Of a stretch of DNA of 64,000 bases, positions 47,203-60,999 are shown piece by piece (positions within the stretch are counted from its first letter, which is position 1; every line of letters begins with the position of its first letter). The notes beneath the pieces are model-generated. The model saw nothing but the letters and a program-made list of their open reading frames with translations, was not told where the DNA came from and ran no database searches. Made by a program: the position numbers and the translations under genes. Source of the DNA: Drechmeria coniospora (taxonomy: Eukaryota; Ascomycota; Sordariomycetes; Hypocreales; Ophiocordycipitaceae). The stretch lies in the NCBI RefSeq assembly GCF_001625195.1, contig NC_054390.1, positions 2,752,027-2,816,026 of the forward strand, read 5' to 3'.

Positions 47203-48987
47203 TCAGGCGACAGTCTCCTGCTGCTGCCGCACGGGCAAAACGCTCGACGGCGCCCTCTCGCCAGCCTGGGTCGTCGCCGTCTCCGCCGTCGGCTTGGCCG
47301 CGGCGCTCGAGGCGTGACGGTATACCCTCACCGTGTTGTCCTCGCCCGCGCTCGCCATGGTCTCGCCGTGAATGTCGACCCAGAAGCAGACCCCCTCGTG
47401 GCCGTCGATGCGTTGGAGCACCTCCTTGCTCTTGACGTCCCACAGCACGATGGTCCCGTCCTCGCTGGCCGAGGCGATGAACGGCTCGCCCTCGAGCGTG
47501 GCGAAGCAGCCGCCGACGGCAAACTTTTCGTTCCGGTGGCCCTGGTACGTCTTCTTGACCGTGCCCGCCACGTAGTCCCAGAGCCGGATGAAGTTGTCGA
47601 GGTTGAAGGCGAGCACGAACCGGCCGTTGGGCGAGAAGCACACGTTGGCCACGGCCGGGTTGTCCTCGTGCACGAGCGTCCGGAGGCATTGGCCCGTCGA
47701 CGTGTCCCACACGCGGCTGCGCAGCCCGTCCACCCGTCAGCGGCCGATGATGCGGCGGGGGGGGAGGGGGAGGGGGTGGGTTCGAGGGGAAGCCTACATC
47801 AAACCATCCGTCGAGCAGCTGACGACGAGCGTTCCGTCCTGGCAAAAGTCTATGCCGCTCACCGGGTCGCTGTGGGCCGGCAGGCTCCTCATGAGCCGCC
47901 CGGCCCTCACGTCCCACAGGAAGACGGCCTCGTCGTAGGAGCCGCTGGCGAGGATGTTGCCCTTGGGCGAGAAGGCGAGGCAGTGGATGTAGCTGTGGTG
48001 CCCCCGCAGGGCCGCCATCTCCCGTTCGGCCCCCGTCTTGCGCGTCGTCGTCTTCGGCCGACCCGTCACGCGATCCCACAGCCGAATGGCCTTGTCGTCC
48101 GAGCCCGTCGCCAGCGTGTTGCTGTCGGGCGTCCAGGCGAGGCAGCTCACGCCCGCCATGTGGCCCGTGAGCGTGTCCATGTGCGCGCCCGTGTCGGCGT
48201 CCCAGATCTTGAGCGTCCCGTCCGCCGACGCCGACGCGATGAAGCGCCCGTTGGGCGAGATGCGCACCTGGGAGACGGCCTTTGTGTGCCCGTGCAGGAC
48301 GAGATGCGGCCGGTAATCGGGCCTCGCCGCTTCCTTGGCTCGCCGCGTCGACGGCTTCCGGCTCGCCGCCGCGGGGGAGTAGCCTGGCGATCGACTGCCG
48401 GCGGAGCAGGAGCTCGTCGAGCGGGACGGCCGCCGCCGGGCCTGCGATCGAGTTTGTGACCGACGTGCCGATTCGGACCGCCCGTCGGCGTCGAAGCTGG
48501 ATCGAGACATTGAGCGCCGTCTGGACCGTGAGCGAGACGGCGAGGGCGACCGTGATGGCGACCGCGCTCGCTTGGGCAGCGTCGGATCCTCTTTGCTCTG
48601 GGAATCCTCCGCGACGGTCGAGCTCCTCCTGCTCCGGCTCCTGCTCCTGCTCCTGCTCCGGCTCCTGCTCCTGCTCCTGCTCCTATGCGTGCTCCTGTGC
48701 GTGCTCCTGTGCGTGCTCCTGTGCGTGCTCCTGTGCGTGCTCCTGTGCGTGCTCCTGTGCGTGCTCCTGCTCCGGCTCCGGCTCCGGCTCATGCTTCCGT
48801 CATTTCTCCTGCTGCCGCTCCTGCTGCTGCGTCGGCTCGGACTCCCCCTTCTGCTCCGGCTCCGGCTCCGGCTCCGACTCCTTGACGCGTCGATTCGTGA
48901 GCCCGACCGTCGGGGCGAGGTGTCGCCGGTCTTCCGCCGCTTCAGCGGTGGTGTCGCACCCGCATGCGCATCCGGCGTGGGATCCAT
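47203..48987 (-). CDS. WD40 protein of the WDR5/Swd3 type with RS-rich N-terminal extension
   Basis: Two exons: 48987-47798 and 47716-47203, 567 residues. Residues ~30-215 are an Arg/Ser-dipeptide domain containing seven tandem Thr-His-Arg-Ser units. From about residue 225 come seven WD40 repeats, starting [37 protein letters not shown] and ending [11 protein letters not shown], with each blade closing in WD or a variant. The single-chain seven-blade arrangement and phrases such as [29 protein letters not shown] and [18 protein letters not shown] match the WDR5/Swd3 subunit of the COMPASS histone H3K4 methyltransferase. The RS domain is not found in yeast Swd3 or animal WDR5; it suggests nuclear-speckle or RNA contacts (inference). 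A Swd3-like splicing-associated paralogue is an alternative. Confidence 0.8.
48679..48762 (-). repeat. 12-bp tandem repeat, seven units, inside the RS domain
   Basis: On the + strand the unit is GCTCCTGTGCGT, the first copy having A for G. On the coding strand each unit encodes Thr-His-Arg-Ser in frame. Flanked by GCTCCT/GCTCCG repeats encoding Arg-Ser. Being a multiple of three, copy number can change without breaking the frame. Confidence 0.92.
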
Positions 48988-49900
48988 GGCTGATTCGGAA
49001 AGGCTGCGTGAGGGCGAGGCTGAAGGCCGTGAAGTACGGTGTTGGCGTGCAGGCTACGAAGTAGTACGAAGTACATGTACATGTACAGGGTACGGAGTAC
49101 GGAGAACAAGGAGGGTACAGTACATTGAACACGGTGCACGGAACGCCGCCGTCCAGGTACCGAAGTGACAAGGGTCAAGGTGGGCTCTCCGTGGACTTGC
49201 CATTGTCGGTGTCATTCATTGGCTCCTCTCCCCTGCTTGGTAATGTACAGCTACAGCTACTGTACGGAGTAGTGTACTCCGTACAGCTGCTGCTGTGCAA
49301 CTACCGTACTACTGTAGTTGTCCATGTACGCTACTAGGTACTGTAGTTGTCCATGTACACTACTGTAGTTGTACATGTACAGCAAGTACTTGCACTCCAT
49401 AGGTATTATTAGCTGAGCCCGTCCACCGTGACGGTAGGTTTTTCAGATCCGATCACGTGCCATCGACGGCGAATCTTTGCCCCACATGCCCTACATTGTC
49501 GGACCTCGTGACAGGATCTTTGCCGCACTTCCACCTCGTGCCAACCCCGATTCCCGGCTCCCATCGCCACCCTCACTTCCCGACCGACGAATCCGACTCC
49601 CGACTGTGGCTCTGCGGTTCCCTCTCCCTTCTCGACACACATCAACAACCATAACCGTTTTCGTCTTCCTTCGTCTCCGTGTACCGAGCACAATCACCGA
49701 CTCCCGCTGCTGCTCTCCCGTCGTGTCAGCAGTGGGGTCATTCCAACACGGCCATCCGCGCATCTCCCGCCTCCCGCAACGTGAGCCTCGCCTTGCCTGT
49801 CATCCCCCTTGACGCCTTCGCGGGCCGTGAGAGCTTCTTGTTCGCTAACTCTCGTCTCTCAGGCACGGACGCTGCTCAAGGTCCCAACTGACGTCCTGCT
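48988..49900. other. Divergent intergenic region, GTAC-rich
   Basis: Lies between two divergent genes (WD40 protein and HAPSTR1-like) and so holds both promoters. GTACGGAGTAC is at 49090-49100, and a dense GTAC/GTAGTTGTCCATGTAC patch at 49245-49390 includes three near-copies of CTGTAGTTGTCCATGTACACTA. The 49500-49900 part is CT-rich leader. Confidence 0.6.
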
Positions 49901-50578
49901 ATGGCCGCCAAGCAACCGTCTCCGCAGGAATCCCCTGAGCAGCTACTCGACGTCTTCAAGGCGGCCGCTCTATCGGTGACGAAACTGTACAAGACATCGG
50001 CGCTGAACGAGTCACGTGCACGGACCGAGGGGTATCAGGAGTGTCTGGACGAACTGCTTCAGTTTCTGGACAAGGAAAACCTGGGCTTGCGCGACGGGGA
50101 AGGGTGGAAGATACGAGCTTGGGCGACCGAGCGGCTTGACGGACGGGAAGCCATCATTCACAACACGGAGAGCGAAGACGAGGTCGACCGAAGCGACCGG
50201 ACAACCTCTCCCGAGCTCACGCGCACGAGCACCGAACCGCAAGCACAAGCCCAGCGCGCCAGCGAGCCGCCGGCGCCTACCATCTCGTCGATACCGGAGG
50301 AGCCTGCACGAATCATCGTCCCGACGCAGGAGAACTTCACCTTTCAATCTTCGCACCCCTATCCCAACATTGCCACACTCGATCTGTCCGACACGCAGCA
50401 CGCGACGAGGAGCTCCAAGGGTCGACTAAACGGGTCCAAATCCAGCGGCAGGACAGGCGCGCATCTGGGTCGTGGAGCCGGGTCGAAGCGCCGATGGGAT
50501 TTTGATGACTTTTTCGGCGGGTGCCTCAACAGCAAAGATCCCTTCAGCGGCGGCGGCAAGAGGAGTCGCCACGCGTGA
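49901..50578 (+). CDS. HAPSTR1-like protein (stress-response regulator family)
   Basis: Single exon, 225 residues. The N-terminal helical part reads SPEQLLDVFKAAALSVTKLYK, then RTEGYQECLDELLQFLDKE, then DGEGWKIRAWATERLDGR. This order resembles human HAPSTR1 (C16orf72), in which FQNAATAVTNLYKES is followed by a GYQ-containing helix. HAPSTR1 dimerises and recruits the HUWE1 ubiquitin ligase to the nucleus in stress responses. The middle (about 95-190) is disordered. The end is GSKRRWDFDDFFGGC followed by GGGKRSRHA, a basic, nucleus-type tail similar to the KR-rich end of HAPSTR1. The resemblance was recognised by eye, so the family call is moderate and the function is only inferred. Confidence 0.55.
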   Translation: MAAKQPSPQESPEQLLDVFKAAALSVTKLYKTSALNESRARTEGYQECLDELLQFLDKENLGLRDGEGWKIRAWATERLDGREAIIHNTESEDEVDRSDRTTSPELTRTSTEPQAQAQRASEPPAPTISSIPEEPARIIVPTQENFTFQSSHPYPNIATLDLSDTQHATRSSKGRLNGSKSSGRTGAHLGRGAGSKRRWDFDDFFGGCLNSKDPFSGGGKRSRHA

Positions 50579-50898
50579 TGTTCCGCGTGGCGACGATCGT
50601 GTCGAATGGTCACGAGCGCGATATTTCATGCATTTCATCTTCTCCATCGGCATCGGGAGGGTAGCGTGCGGCATGGGCATCGGGTCACATCAATAGGGCA
50701 GCATATGGATGGCGTTTTGAGACGTGGTGTGACGGAATACACTCGTGTTGTCGTGGAAGTACTTCGCCATGGGGTGGCGTGGCGAGGGTAGATGTCTGTG
50801 TTTTACATTTGGTCCATCATCAGCGCTGGCAAATAAGGTCTCGAGTGAAAGAAATAGACGTCAACGAGTGAATGAGCGCACGCGCCGTCCGAACCGCC
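50579..50898. other. Convergent intergenic region
   Basis: 3' flanks of the HAPSTR1-like gene and the proton channel. No feature recognised. Confidence 0.5.
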
Positions 50899-51578
50899 TT
50901 ATTCGCGTCCGGCGTAATCGTGAGAATCAAGGCCACGACCAAGCTGAGCCCTGAGGAGCCTATTCTCGCCCTCGAGCTCCTCGATTTGCTGCTCCATCAT
51001 CTCCATCCTTTCCGTCGCGCCCACGACGACTTCCTCGGAGATCTTGGCCAATCGCCAGAGTCGGAGGACGACGATGAAGGAGCCGATGGACTCGGCGACG
51101 CCCTGAGATCCAAGGTCGATGGCGAAGCTCGTGACGATGACGACCGAGTCGAACAGATGAAACCGGGTTGCGAGGTAACTTGACGTCACGTCAGCACGCT
51201 GGTGCAACCCGTGGCCGGCGGCGGGTGGCGACGATACCTGGGCCCAAACGAGAAGAGGCACGCCGCCAACTCGAGCATGAAGAGAGAGCTAAAGACGAGC
51301 GCGGCGACCTCGAGACCGGCCGTGACGGCTTCCACCCAGGGCTCGTCCTCGCCGTCCATCTCGCAGGCGATGAGCCGGAGGAAGAGGTTTGCGAGCAAGG
51401 CCACGACATCGAGGGCGACGACAGCCATGATTATGAAATGCTTCTTGCGACTTCCGAGGAGCTGCCTTCCGAGCCGACGGGAGCGGTCGAGATGCTGTGC
51501 AAACTTGGTGCCAAATGACGGGAGCTGACGGCTGCCGTGGGCACGCGGGAGGAGCGGGTCGGAGTCATGGTCGGCCAT
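50899..51578 (-). CDS. Voltage-gated proton channel, Hv1 family
   Basis: Two exons, 51578-51238 and 51178-50899, 206 residues, near the family's usual size. The protein is a lone voltage-sensor domain with a C-terminal coiled coil. S1, MAVVALDVVALLANLFL, carries D57, the place of the proton-selectivity Asp. S2, VAALVFSSLFMLELAACLFSF, carries E103. S3, FHLFDSVVIVTSFAIDL, has D124 and D135. S4, SFIVVLRLWRLAKI, has charges R153, R156 and K159, following the Hv1 RxWRxxR pattern with Lys at the third place. The helix EVVVGATERMEMMEQQIEELEGENRLLRAQL would dimerise the channel. There is no pore domain, which excludes Na, K and Ca channels. Fungal Hv1 channels have been characterised in other species (general knowledge). 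The intron ends in CAAG, an unusual acceptor. Confidence 0.85.
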
Positions 51579-53974
51579 GGCGATGCTGGGACTTGGCGGA
51601 AATGATGGGACGCGCTCTCTCCTCTAGTCGCAGTAGCATACGGTTGCGTTGTTCGCCTACGGCAGACGAAAGGTGGACGGTCGTTGCACCGTGACGACGG
51701 CAGGACGGTATCCTGTTCTGTAAAGGGAGGGAAATGGCATGGAGGGAAGGGAAACTGGTCAGAGGTGCGGCCAACGATAAAGGGTAGAAATGCATCTACC
51801 CAAGGGGCAGCTCAGCGTTTGGGGAATCTAGACAGGGAGCGTTCTGCAGCTTTGCAGGGTTGCTTCGTTCTACGGTGCATGGCATTCGTATGGCACCGGT
51901 CGAGGTGTTGGGGGTGAAGTGCAGAGAAGTCGCTAGAAGAGGCACTGGCGATGTGACCCTGCACTCTGGATAATCCGGAGTAGGAATGCTGGGCGATCCC
52001 ACCACCCCGCATTTTGGGCTTGGCATTGGGCAGGGATCTGCAACGTCAACTTTGCTGTCGACCATTTTTCACATGGACGTGAAACAAACATATTCTGCTC
52101 TCTTTTTTTTCCATCAAATAAATTCCGGGCAAATCTTCTTTGTTTCCTGTGTCCCTGCTAACAGCTTTTCGAACACCATCCGTCTTTTTTTCCTGCATGA
52201 ACTTGGTTGTCTGGAGAATGTGTAGATGCGTGACCAGGTTGTTTCCGTATCAGTCGGTCTCGACATGACAATTTTGTAACTGTGCGCCGTCATTGGGGAA
52301 ATGTGTCCGTAAGAGAAAGACTATTTGTGCTATATTCGAAGCTTGTCTTGTGGGAAGCGCTTGATTCTTGGCATCGTGTTTGGCTCCTTGCCATAGCGCC
52401 CAAGGTCCACGGGGGGCATTCATCCGAGGATGAAACGAATCCCAGCAGAAGGAGAGAGTGAAACAAATGAATCGAGCTCGATAATCTTGGTCAGATACCG
52501 CGTTTTGACATGGCAGCTGTGTTGCGCCTGGCTCACGTCTGTCCGTCACTCGTTGACGTCGTGAATCATCATGGTCATGTATGCGAGGTTGAAGCAGGTG
52601 CACCACATCCGGTAGGGGTTTGGGTCGTGCCGGGAAAAAATGACTCTTTTATTCCTCGAACTTGGACCAAAGGCATGTCCGATTGTCACGACGACCCCTT
52701 TGGGATTTCATGATGCTGATGATGCTGTTGGCGTCGGGTTTGGCGTCGTGGTGAGATGAGCTACGTTGTCTCATTCCGTCCTCGGTCGGTATCAGCCTCC
52801 TGGAAGACCTTGTTTGCGCATAGTGAATAAGGCGAATAGGAAAGATGCAGAAGATGCAGCACGCAGTCCGAAAAATCCAGTGCGGAAAATCCAGTGCAAA
52901 TCATTCGTGAATTTCTCAAGAATCCCTCCCCATGCTATCAAACCTCAAGCCCGCCCTGGCCGTATCAACGTCAGCTACCCGGGACCACGGGGCACTGATA
53001 CGCAGTAGGTAGCAGCAACCGCATCGACCATATCAAGTCATTCGTGTCTCCAGCCCATTTGGTGCCCATGTCGATTCGTACGGAATAGACTGGTCTACTC
53101 GCTTCGGGCGGTCGTGGCGGAATCATGTCGAAATAATGTCAAATGCTAGCAGTATGATCCGGAGCAGCTGCGCATTTCCTCGTGTCGATTTCATGCAATG
53201 GCATCCAGGGGAAGAGGCGAAAAAGGACACAACAATGTCCCAACCTGCTCAAACCTCCGTGATAACTTGACCAAGAGAATCATTGACACGTGTCACAGCA
53301 AAAGTATTGCAAGTTGGGGGCGGAAGGAACGATGGAACCATTTGGATGACGGCAAGAACGGTACCTGGTGTGAGGCGCGACTGCCCAAATTGGCAAATCG
53401 CACGGACCAACGCGATGCCGCAGTCTAGAGTACTTACGTAAGTACAGTATGTAGTAATTACAAGTACTCGGTACTCCGAATTACAGTAATACTACACAGT
53501 ACGGAGCAAGTTCTTAGTACTTGTACCCCAAACTTACAGCCCGCAGAGACAAACTCTCGGGTGGCTTGGCGGTCAGTGTCGTACTCTAGGACCGGGAAAA
53601 CCTCGGAACCTGCATTAGACCAAGGTGGCTTGCGCATCAAGTTCCTACCATCATGCGTCTCTTCCGACTTTCTGGTTGGCTTTTTTTTTCTCTCGCTCGT
53701 CCAGTTCATTCCGCCACGCCTCTGTGATTCATCGCAGCCATCATTCGGGTCGGCAGAGATCTACGCCGTACGTGTTGCCGCTCCATTTTTGTTTTATTTT
53801 GGTCCGTCTAGCCTCAAGCCAGCTGCGTCCTGCTCGGCCGTCGTCACACCAAAGACTTGGCGAGCAAACCTGGACGAGGCGACAAAGGTTCGGAGAGTCG
53901 CTAACTTTTTCGTCTCTCCCAGAACCCAACGCAAGCGCAGAAGCCGACGACGCCGAAAGCGGCCGACAGAGAGG
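51579..53974. other. Divergent intergenic region
   Basis: 2.4 kb between the proton channel and the RNA-binding protein gene. No gene recognised. A GTAC patch lies at 53428-53535. About 53640-53974 is leader of the RNA-binding gene, with a poly-T stretch near 53685-53692. Confidence 0.5.
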
Positions 53975-54689
53975 ATGGCGGACCCAATACCCAAAGAAGA
54001 TGGCGTCGTCGTCGCCGTCGCCGACGACGTGGACGAGCGCGATCCCGTCACCGACATCGCGGCGAGCGAGGAGGTGCGTGAGGCGCGACAAGAGGTGGAA
54101 GGGAAAACTGACGTGGCGCCCGGCAGGAAGAGATCACGGCCATGAAGCGGCGCGTGGCGGAGATGGAGGAGGAGGCCAAGAAGCTCCGCGAGATGCAGGC
54201 GACGCTCGAGCAGCAGTCGGCCGATCTCTCCGAGGACAAGGAGTCGGTTGACTCGCGCAGCATCTTTGTCGGAAACGTCGACTACTCGGCCTCGCCCGAA
54301 GAGATCCAGGCACATTTCCAGAGCTGCGGCTCCATCAACCGCGTCACCATCCTCCTGGACAAGTTCACCGGACAACCAAAGGGGTAGGCCTCGGCGCTCC
54401 GTGACGGACGCCACCGCCCGCTGACGCACCCTCCCGCAGCTACGCCTACGTCGAATTCACGGAGCCGAGCCTCGTGGCGCAGGCCCTCGTCCTGAACGAG
54501 AGCGTCTTCAAGGGCCGCAACATCAAGGTGACGCCGAAGCGCACCAACGTCCCGGGCATGACCCGCGGCCGCGGACGTGGTGGATACCGCGGCGGCCGGG
54601 GCTTCTACGGACGAGGCGGCGGCTACCCCCCTCGAGGCGGCTACCGCGGCGGAGGCCGGGGCCGTGGCCGAGGCTTCACGCCTTACTAG
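53975..54689 (+). CDS. PAB2: Nuclear poly(A)-binding protein, Pab2/PABPN1 type
   Basis: Three exons in phase: 53975-54073, 54127-54383 and 54440-54689, 201 residues. An acidic N-terminus ([10 protein letters not shown]...[14 protein letters not shown]) is followed by a coiled coil ([21 protein letters not shown]). One RRM follows: RNP2 [15 protein letters not shown] and RNP1 [12 protein letters not shown], formed across the second junction. The C-terminus is Arg/Gly-rich ([19 protein letters not shown] ... GRGFTPY), a likely arginine-methylation region. Acidic helix, single RRM and RGG tail is the architecture of PABPN1 and fission yeast Pab2, which bind nuclear poly(A) tails and act in tail-length control and exosome targeting. 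That function is inferred from the family. Confidence 0.87.
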
Positions 54690-57207
54690 GACCAGGGAGG
54701 TGAAACCTGAAGCGCGGAAGCCGGCCTGCAGGTTGGGAACGCAGCTGACGCTCGCCGCGGTCCTGTAGGATAAAACGACACGTCGAAGAGCTCGACCGAG
54801 GTCGATCCGGAGGAGGAAGAGACTGGGAGAAGCCGCGACGGTCCTGTCGAAAGATGCCACCGCAGAAGACAGTAATCGGAGTTAAGGTCTGACATGGAGA
54901 TTGTCGATGACGACTCGGCCTTGGCCGGCTGCATGAAGAGAACCGGCTGCTCTCTGGTCATGGCCGTACGGCGCGCCATGGCCACGCGGGCGAGAGCAGC
55001 GGCATCCTTGGCCCGACCATGACGCCTGTCGGCCTTTTGGTGACGGCCGCTGCCGTGAACCGGTTCGTGCTCGTCACCCCTTGCCGCGGGGCATGCAGGC
55101 AACGATACGAGATGACGATTCCACCTCGACGGTCATGGATGGTTGGAAACTGGTAAAATAATTCCTGGTCGAGACTACCGTAATTACAGTACAAGCATGC
55201 ACTGCTCGTATCAGGCGGGTACTTGCTGTACATGTACTTGATGTAGGTGGACAGCACAAGTACGGAGTATTACTGTATGTGCAAGCAAGTACGTACCTAG
55301 TACGGAGTACAGTACTGTACATTGTTCAATTCATATGTACTTGTACACCGTACTCCGTACTGTCCCATCTTGTACTTGCATTGTACTTGCAGTAATATTA
55401 CGGAGTAAAGTAATAGTTGTAGTGTGCAAGTACCTTGTACGCATGCACATATAAGTACAAGTGATACTTGCTACTAGGTACCAAGTACATAGGTACCTAG
55501 TCGTCCAGCACGCCCCTAAAGTGTACTGCTGGACGGATACGAAGCACTGTACAGTACTTACCTAGTACTTACATGTACACTTGCACAGTATTCCGTACGG
55601 AGTACGGAGTACTTGGGCAGGTACTTGTCTTCGGAAGGCCTCGCGACCTGTTTGCCCCCCGGTGTGCGGGCAGATTGGCTCACCAGGCTCACCAACCCGC
55701 GCTTTGCGAAGGTGCCCATGTATTACTCCGTACAACCCTAGCACTTATGGCTGTCGCCTAGCCATCCGTCTTCCTCACCGACTTGATGAATGGATTCTGG
55801 TGGCTCGACAATCTGTGCACCCTGATTGTTACCCTTGTACCTACCTACCAAGGTTCGCGGACGAGTATCGTTTGCACAAAGTACAAGTACTCCGTGAGTG
55901 TACTTACTGCAGTTGTACACCGGCAGTGCTTAAGTACCTACTACTAGGTACTTACTTAAATACACCTACTAACTGTACAGAACACCTGCTTGTGCATCTA
56001 CACCCATAGGCTACAGGACATACCTAGGTACAGTGCAGGTGGTGCAAGTAAGAACTAATTACGACGTAATTACTTACCTACCTACTACTAGGTAGGTACT
56101 TGACAACCGCACAATCAATAAGTACAGTACAGTACTAGTAGTTGTACTTGGTGCCTAGCAGTCTCGCAAGCCCTACCAGTCGGTGCCAGGTTGTCCATAG
56201 GTGCCTGTACTTGGTATTCCGTAGAGCCGTACTCCGTCCTGTACTCCGTCCCAGGAGGCAATCGTAGGAGCTGCAGCAAGAACTTGTAGAAACTACATCT
56301 CCAATGTGCATGTGGGTGTGCGTCGCAAAACCCAACCACGGGGAACCTGTTTGCATGAGTGGCAGTGCCTCGGCGGAGTGATGGAACCTGAGCAGCGGCC
56401 ACAAACGCTCAAGTCGAGAGGTTCGTCGATGATCGATTCATGCCCCCCCCCCCCCCCTGCTGGAACCCTCCATCCCAAGCTGCTAGGTACCGTTATTACC
56501 ACCGCTAGGTAATACCTAGTAGGCAACCTGACACTGCGCCTGTCCACTGGCCCAGCACGGCGCTGCCTTCTCACTGGACGGCGGTCCCGCCAAGAAGTTC
56601 AAGGCCCAATAGAAAGCCGTTGCCAGCTACCCCTCTTGCCCTCTTGCGCCTGGAACGGATCGGAGGCGCAATCGCTCAACCAGCAGCAACCCAACTTGCA
56701 AGCCGCTCGCACTTGGCTGCACCTCCAATTTTAGTCCCCCTTTGCCTTCTCTGCATCTGTCATCATCAACAGCCTCGTTCCCCGTCATCCTTCTTCATCC
56801 ATTGCTCATCTCTCGCTGCCGCTCGTTGACCCGTCGCTGCCATCCGTGGCCGCTGCCGTCACGTGGTCCCCTCTCGACGCCGCACCGCCGCCGCCTTTCG
56901 TCTCGCAGCTGTGGGGAGACGAAGCGGGGAGAGGTCCGCGCTTCTGCACTGCCTCAGCACCTCGCTCGGCTTACCACACCACACGTTGCAACTTGCATGA
57001 CGGCCCCGTGCTCGTTCGCTTCCTCCCTCTCACGCCCCTTGTCGTGCCGGAAGCCGTATTCGCCAGAAGTCGTACCCGTCGTCGGACGAGGAGCCACCTA
57101 GAAGCTCATCTCACCGGCCGGCTGCCATTTCTTTGCCTCGCCTCCGACGCAACCCCGGGCCGTAGTCCGTCGTTTGCTTGCCCGCGTGCCGAGCCGGCTT
57201 CTTCAAC
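54690..57207. other. Intergenic, the densest GTAC-motif region
   Basis: No gene recognised. From 55190 to 56250 the DNA consists largely of GTAC, AAGTAC, CTAGGTAC and ACGGAGTAC words. Exact 11-mers lie at 55300-55310, 55350-55360 and 55595-55605. A poly-C run of 15 is at 56443-56457. About 56600-57207 is the CT-rich promoter and leader of RSP5. Confidence 0.65.
56443..56457 (+). repeat. Poly-C tract of 15
   Basis: Uninterrupted C run in intergenic DNA, prone to length error. Confidence 0.9.
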
Positions 57208-60090
<2,883 letters not shown>

Positions 60091-60999
60091 AGTGACGTTG
60101 AGCAAGCGTGTCGTGCAGGTAGCCTGATGTTTCCGGCTTTCGACTTGATCCATCCTCGAGTTTGTTAGAAGTGTCTCGCTCGCTCTCCAAAATAAACCCC
60201 CCTCCCCCCTCCCTCCTCCCTCTTTCCGGGCATGCTCCCGCTCACTACATCTTTCATTTGGGTATGCTGCACTTTGTTGGAAGAGTCGATGGACGAGTTC
60301 GTTTGGCGCTGGTGGACTTTGTGTGTGTCTGTGATTATTTGTACGGAGCAGGAGGGGAAACAGGCACTCGCAGCTTGAACGAGCGAAGCAGAACAGAATC
60401 GGATTTAACTCGGAAGCTATCGGCCCCCCAGCAGCGCGAGGGTGACACAATGTGATGGATACGTTCATGGGCTCGCCATGAAAACGCCCAAAGAATGGTG
60501 GTGAAATACGCATGGCGATTGGTGATGAGTAAGGAGCGGCGGTCGCTTTTTGATTTGGGTTTCCAGCACGGTACAAGTACGGCTCATTCAATATTGCTTG
60601 TTTGTCCGCGGCTGCTGCAAATCAGTTCGTCTTGACCATGGCTGCCCAGTGTATCATCCGGCGCGTGCTTCTCGATGCATGGGCGCGTCGTGCTCGGAAT
60701 GGACAGGTTCGGTTTCCCTTTAGGCCTTGGCAGCCAAAGCTCGAGCGACTTGCTACCGATCAGTCCCGGATGCACAGGGTCACGGGGAAACGCAAATAGA
60801 TGGTACGAGTTATGCAGCGTTTGCAGCTGGCGAAACTATGTCGCTGCCCTGATCCCGATGTGTACAATGGCGGCAAGGAAAAAAAAAGACGAATAGGCCG
60901 GACCATGGCTCGTCCTGCTCTGGGTCCAGCACAAGAGCTCGTCACTCCATCTGGCGTTCCGTCCTCCGCCGCTCGTGGCTGGCTCCAACCCCAGCTCCT
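60091..60999. other. Convergent intergenic region
   Basis: Shared 3' flank of RSP5 and the complex I subunit gene. Contains an A-run at about 60880-60886. No gene recognised. Confidence 0.5.

Noticed and set aside
47065..48459. 464-codon + strand frame
   Set aside because: Antisense to the WD40 gene; Arg/Ala/Val-rich shadow with no domain.
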